Assembly (NCBI GenBank): GCA_964588705.1
Contig: CAZPQV010000091.1
Coordinates: 1 to 7,054 of the forward strand
Direction: 5' to 3'
DNA from: CAZPQV01 sp964588705
GTDB taxonomy: Bacteria; Bacteroidota; Bacteroidia; Flavobacteriales; Weeksellaceae
Length of the DNA: 7,054 nt
Position 1 is the stretch's first letter. Every line of letters starts with the position of its first letter. Made by a program: the position numbers and the translations under genes. Positions 6,198-7,054 of this stretch are shown here, in pieces. Under the pieces are notes generated by a model, which saw only the letters and a list, made by a program, of their open reading frames with translations, searched no databases and was not told the origin of the DNA.

Positions 6198-7054
6198 CTA
6201 AAGAAGTTTATCGTCAACTAGATTCGGCAGCGTCACTTTCAGGTTCGGTTCTACTTCCATCGCACGTTTTATCGCAAAAATTGCACCTTCATTTCGTGCC
6301 CAACTTCTTCTGGAAATACCGTTGTTGACGTCCCAGAACAGCATCGATTTTAATCTTCTGTCGGCATCTTCGCTTCCATCGAGCAGCATTCCGAAGCCTC
6401 CGTTGATCACTTCTCCCCAACCAACGCCGCCACCATTATGAATGGATACCCAGGTTGCGCCACGGAAAGAATCGCCGATCACATTGTGAATCGCCATATC
6501 CGCTGTAAATCTGGAACCGTCGTAAATATTGGAAGTTTCGCGGTAAGGAGAATCTGTTCCCGAAACATCATGATGATCGCGACCTAAAACAACCGGTCCG
6601 ATTTCGCCTTTTTTAATGGCTTTATTGAACGCTTCTGCGATTTTCATTCGGCCTTCTGCATCGGCATAAAGAATTCTTGCCTGACTTCCAACCACCAGTT
6701 TATTTTCCTGCGCTCCTTTAATCCATTGGATATTATCCGCCATCTGCTGTTGAATTTCGGCAGGAGAATTTTTCATAATTTCTTCTAAAATCTCGCAGGC
6801 GATGTCATCTGTTTTCTGCAGATCTTCAGGTTTTCCACTTGTGCAAACCCAACGGAAAGGCCCGAAACCGTAATCAAAACACATCGGACCCATAATATCC
6901 TGTACATAACTTGGATACTTGAATTCTCTTCCTAAAGTCGGGTTTTCCGCCATTACATCGGCTCCGGCTCTACTTGCTTCAAGCAGAAAAGCGTTCCCAT
7001 AATCAAAGAAATAGGTTCCTTTTTCGGTGTGTTTATTGATGGCTGCAGCGTGTT
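6198..7054 (-). CDS. hutU: Urocanate hydratase (urocanase), C-terminal part
   Basis: The frame runs in from the right edge and ends at TAG (6198-6200), giving 284 C-terminal residues. An ATG at 6951-6953 is internal: codons upstream of it continue the family sequence (KHTEKGTYFFDYGNAFLLEA). Urocanase hydrates urocanate to imidazolone propionate, the second step of histidine breakdown, in the cytoplasm, using tightly bound NAD+ as an electrophile. Landmarks are NPTLGREFKYPSYVQDIMGP, GFGPFRWVCTSG, GRDHHDVSGTDSPYRETSN, GATWVSIHNGGGVGWGEV and INGGFGMLLDGSEDADRR. The Cys encoded at 6843-6845 sits where the active-site Cys of the FQGLPARICW signature in Pseudomonas-type enzymes would align, but the surrounding residues differ; the sequence resembles the longer urocanases (about 660-680 residues) of Bacteroidota and animals. 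It is the last gene of its transcript. Other hut genes, if present, lie beyond the right edge. Confidence 0.95.
   Translation of the reverse strand, partial: HAAAINKHTEKGTYFFDYGNAFLLEASRAGADVMAENPTLGREFKYPSYVQDIMGPMCFDYGFGPFRWVCTSGKPEDLQKTDDIACEILEEIMKNSPAEIQQQMADNIQWIKGAQENKLVVGSQARILYADAEGRMKIAEAFNKAIKKGEIGPVVLGRDHHDVSGTDSPYRETSNIYDGSRFTADMAIHNVIGDSFRGATWVSIHNGGGVGWGEVINGGFGMLLDGSEDADRRLKSMLFWDVNNGISRRSWARNEGAIFAIKRAMEVEPNLKVTLPNLVDDKLL

Noticed and set aside
1..7054. tRNA, rRNA, CRISPR, insertion sequence, prophage, toxin-antitoxin or defence genes
   Set aside because: I looked for clover-leaf sequences, regularly spaced repeats, transposase motifs and terminal inverted repeats on both strands and found none; every stretch over 300 bases is occupied by an identified gene.

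Overview
The window looks like ordinary chromosomal DNA of a Bacteroidota bacterium, most likely a flavobacterium of the Chryseobacterium/Kaistella kind. This rests on AT-rich sequence, leaders without Shine-Dalgarno sites, a TonB-dependent receptor with an N-terminal carboxypeptidase-regulatory-like domain, Cys-lipoproteins with short signal peptides, and a urocanase of the long, eukaryote-like type. Genus-level placement is an inference from protein flavour only.

Layout from left to right. (1) Positions 1-461, + strand: the C-terminal third of a TrpB-like (TrpB2-class) PLP enzyme, closed by a strong intrinsic terminator at 482-511. (2) Positions 510-986, - strand: a 158-residue protein of unknown function, possibly a tubby/LURP-one-like beta barrel, convergent with the TrpB gene. 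(3) Positions 1059-2597, + strand: a lipoprotein peptidase of family S41, divergent from the unknown gene; its terminator overlaps its own 3' end. (4) Positions 2623-5010, - strand: a complete 795-residue TonB-dependent outer-membrane receptor with no SusD gene beside it. (5) Positions 5098-6048, - strand: a lipoprotein with two FAS1 (fasciclin) domains and an acidic stretch after the lipid-bearing Cys, separated from the receptor gene by a hairpin terminator. (6) Positions 6198-7054, - strand: the C-terminal part of urocanate hydratase (HutU), running off the right edge, with a textbook terminator after it.

The genes do not form one pathway. Almost every one has its own terminator, so they look like separate transcription units: tryptophan synthesis, unknown, envelope proteolysis, outer-membrane uptake, surface adhesion and histidine breakdown. 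The only neighbour pair that could plausibly work together is the FAS1 lipoprotein and the TonB receptor, which are codirectional and both envelope proteins, although a terminator lies between them. I see no tRNA, rRNA, CRISPR array, insertion sequence, phage gene or defence cassette, no sign of recent transfer, and no clear undescribed system. The points most worth a second look are the FAS1/receptor pair, the unknown 158-residue protein, the start-codon question at the divergent promoter, and the inverted repeat upstream of the FAS1 gene.
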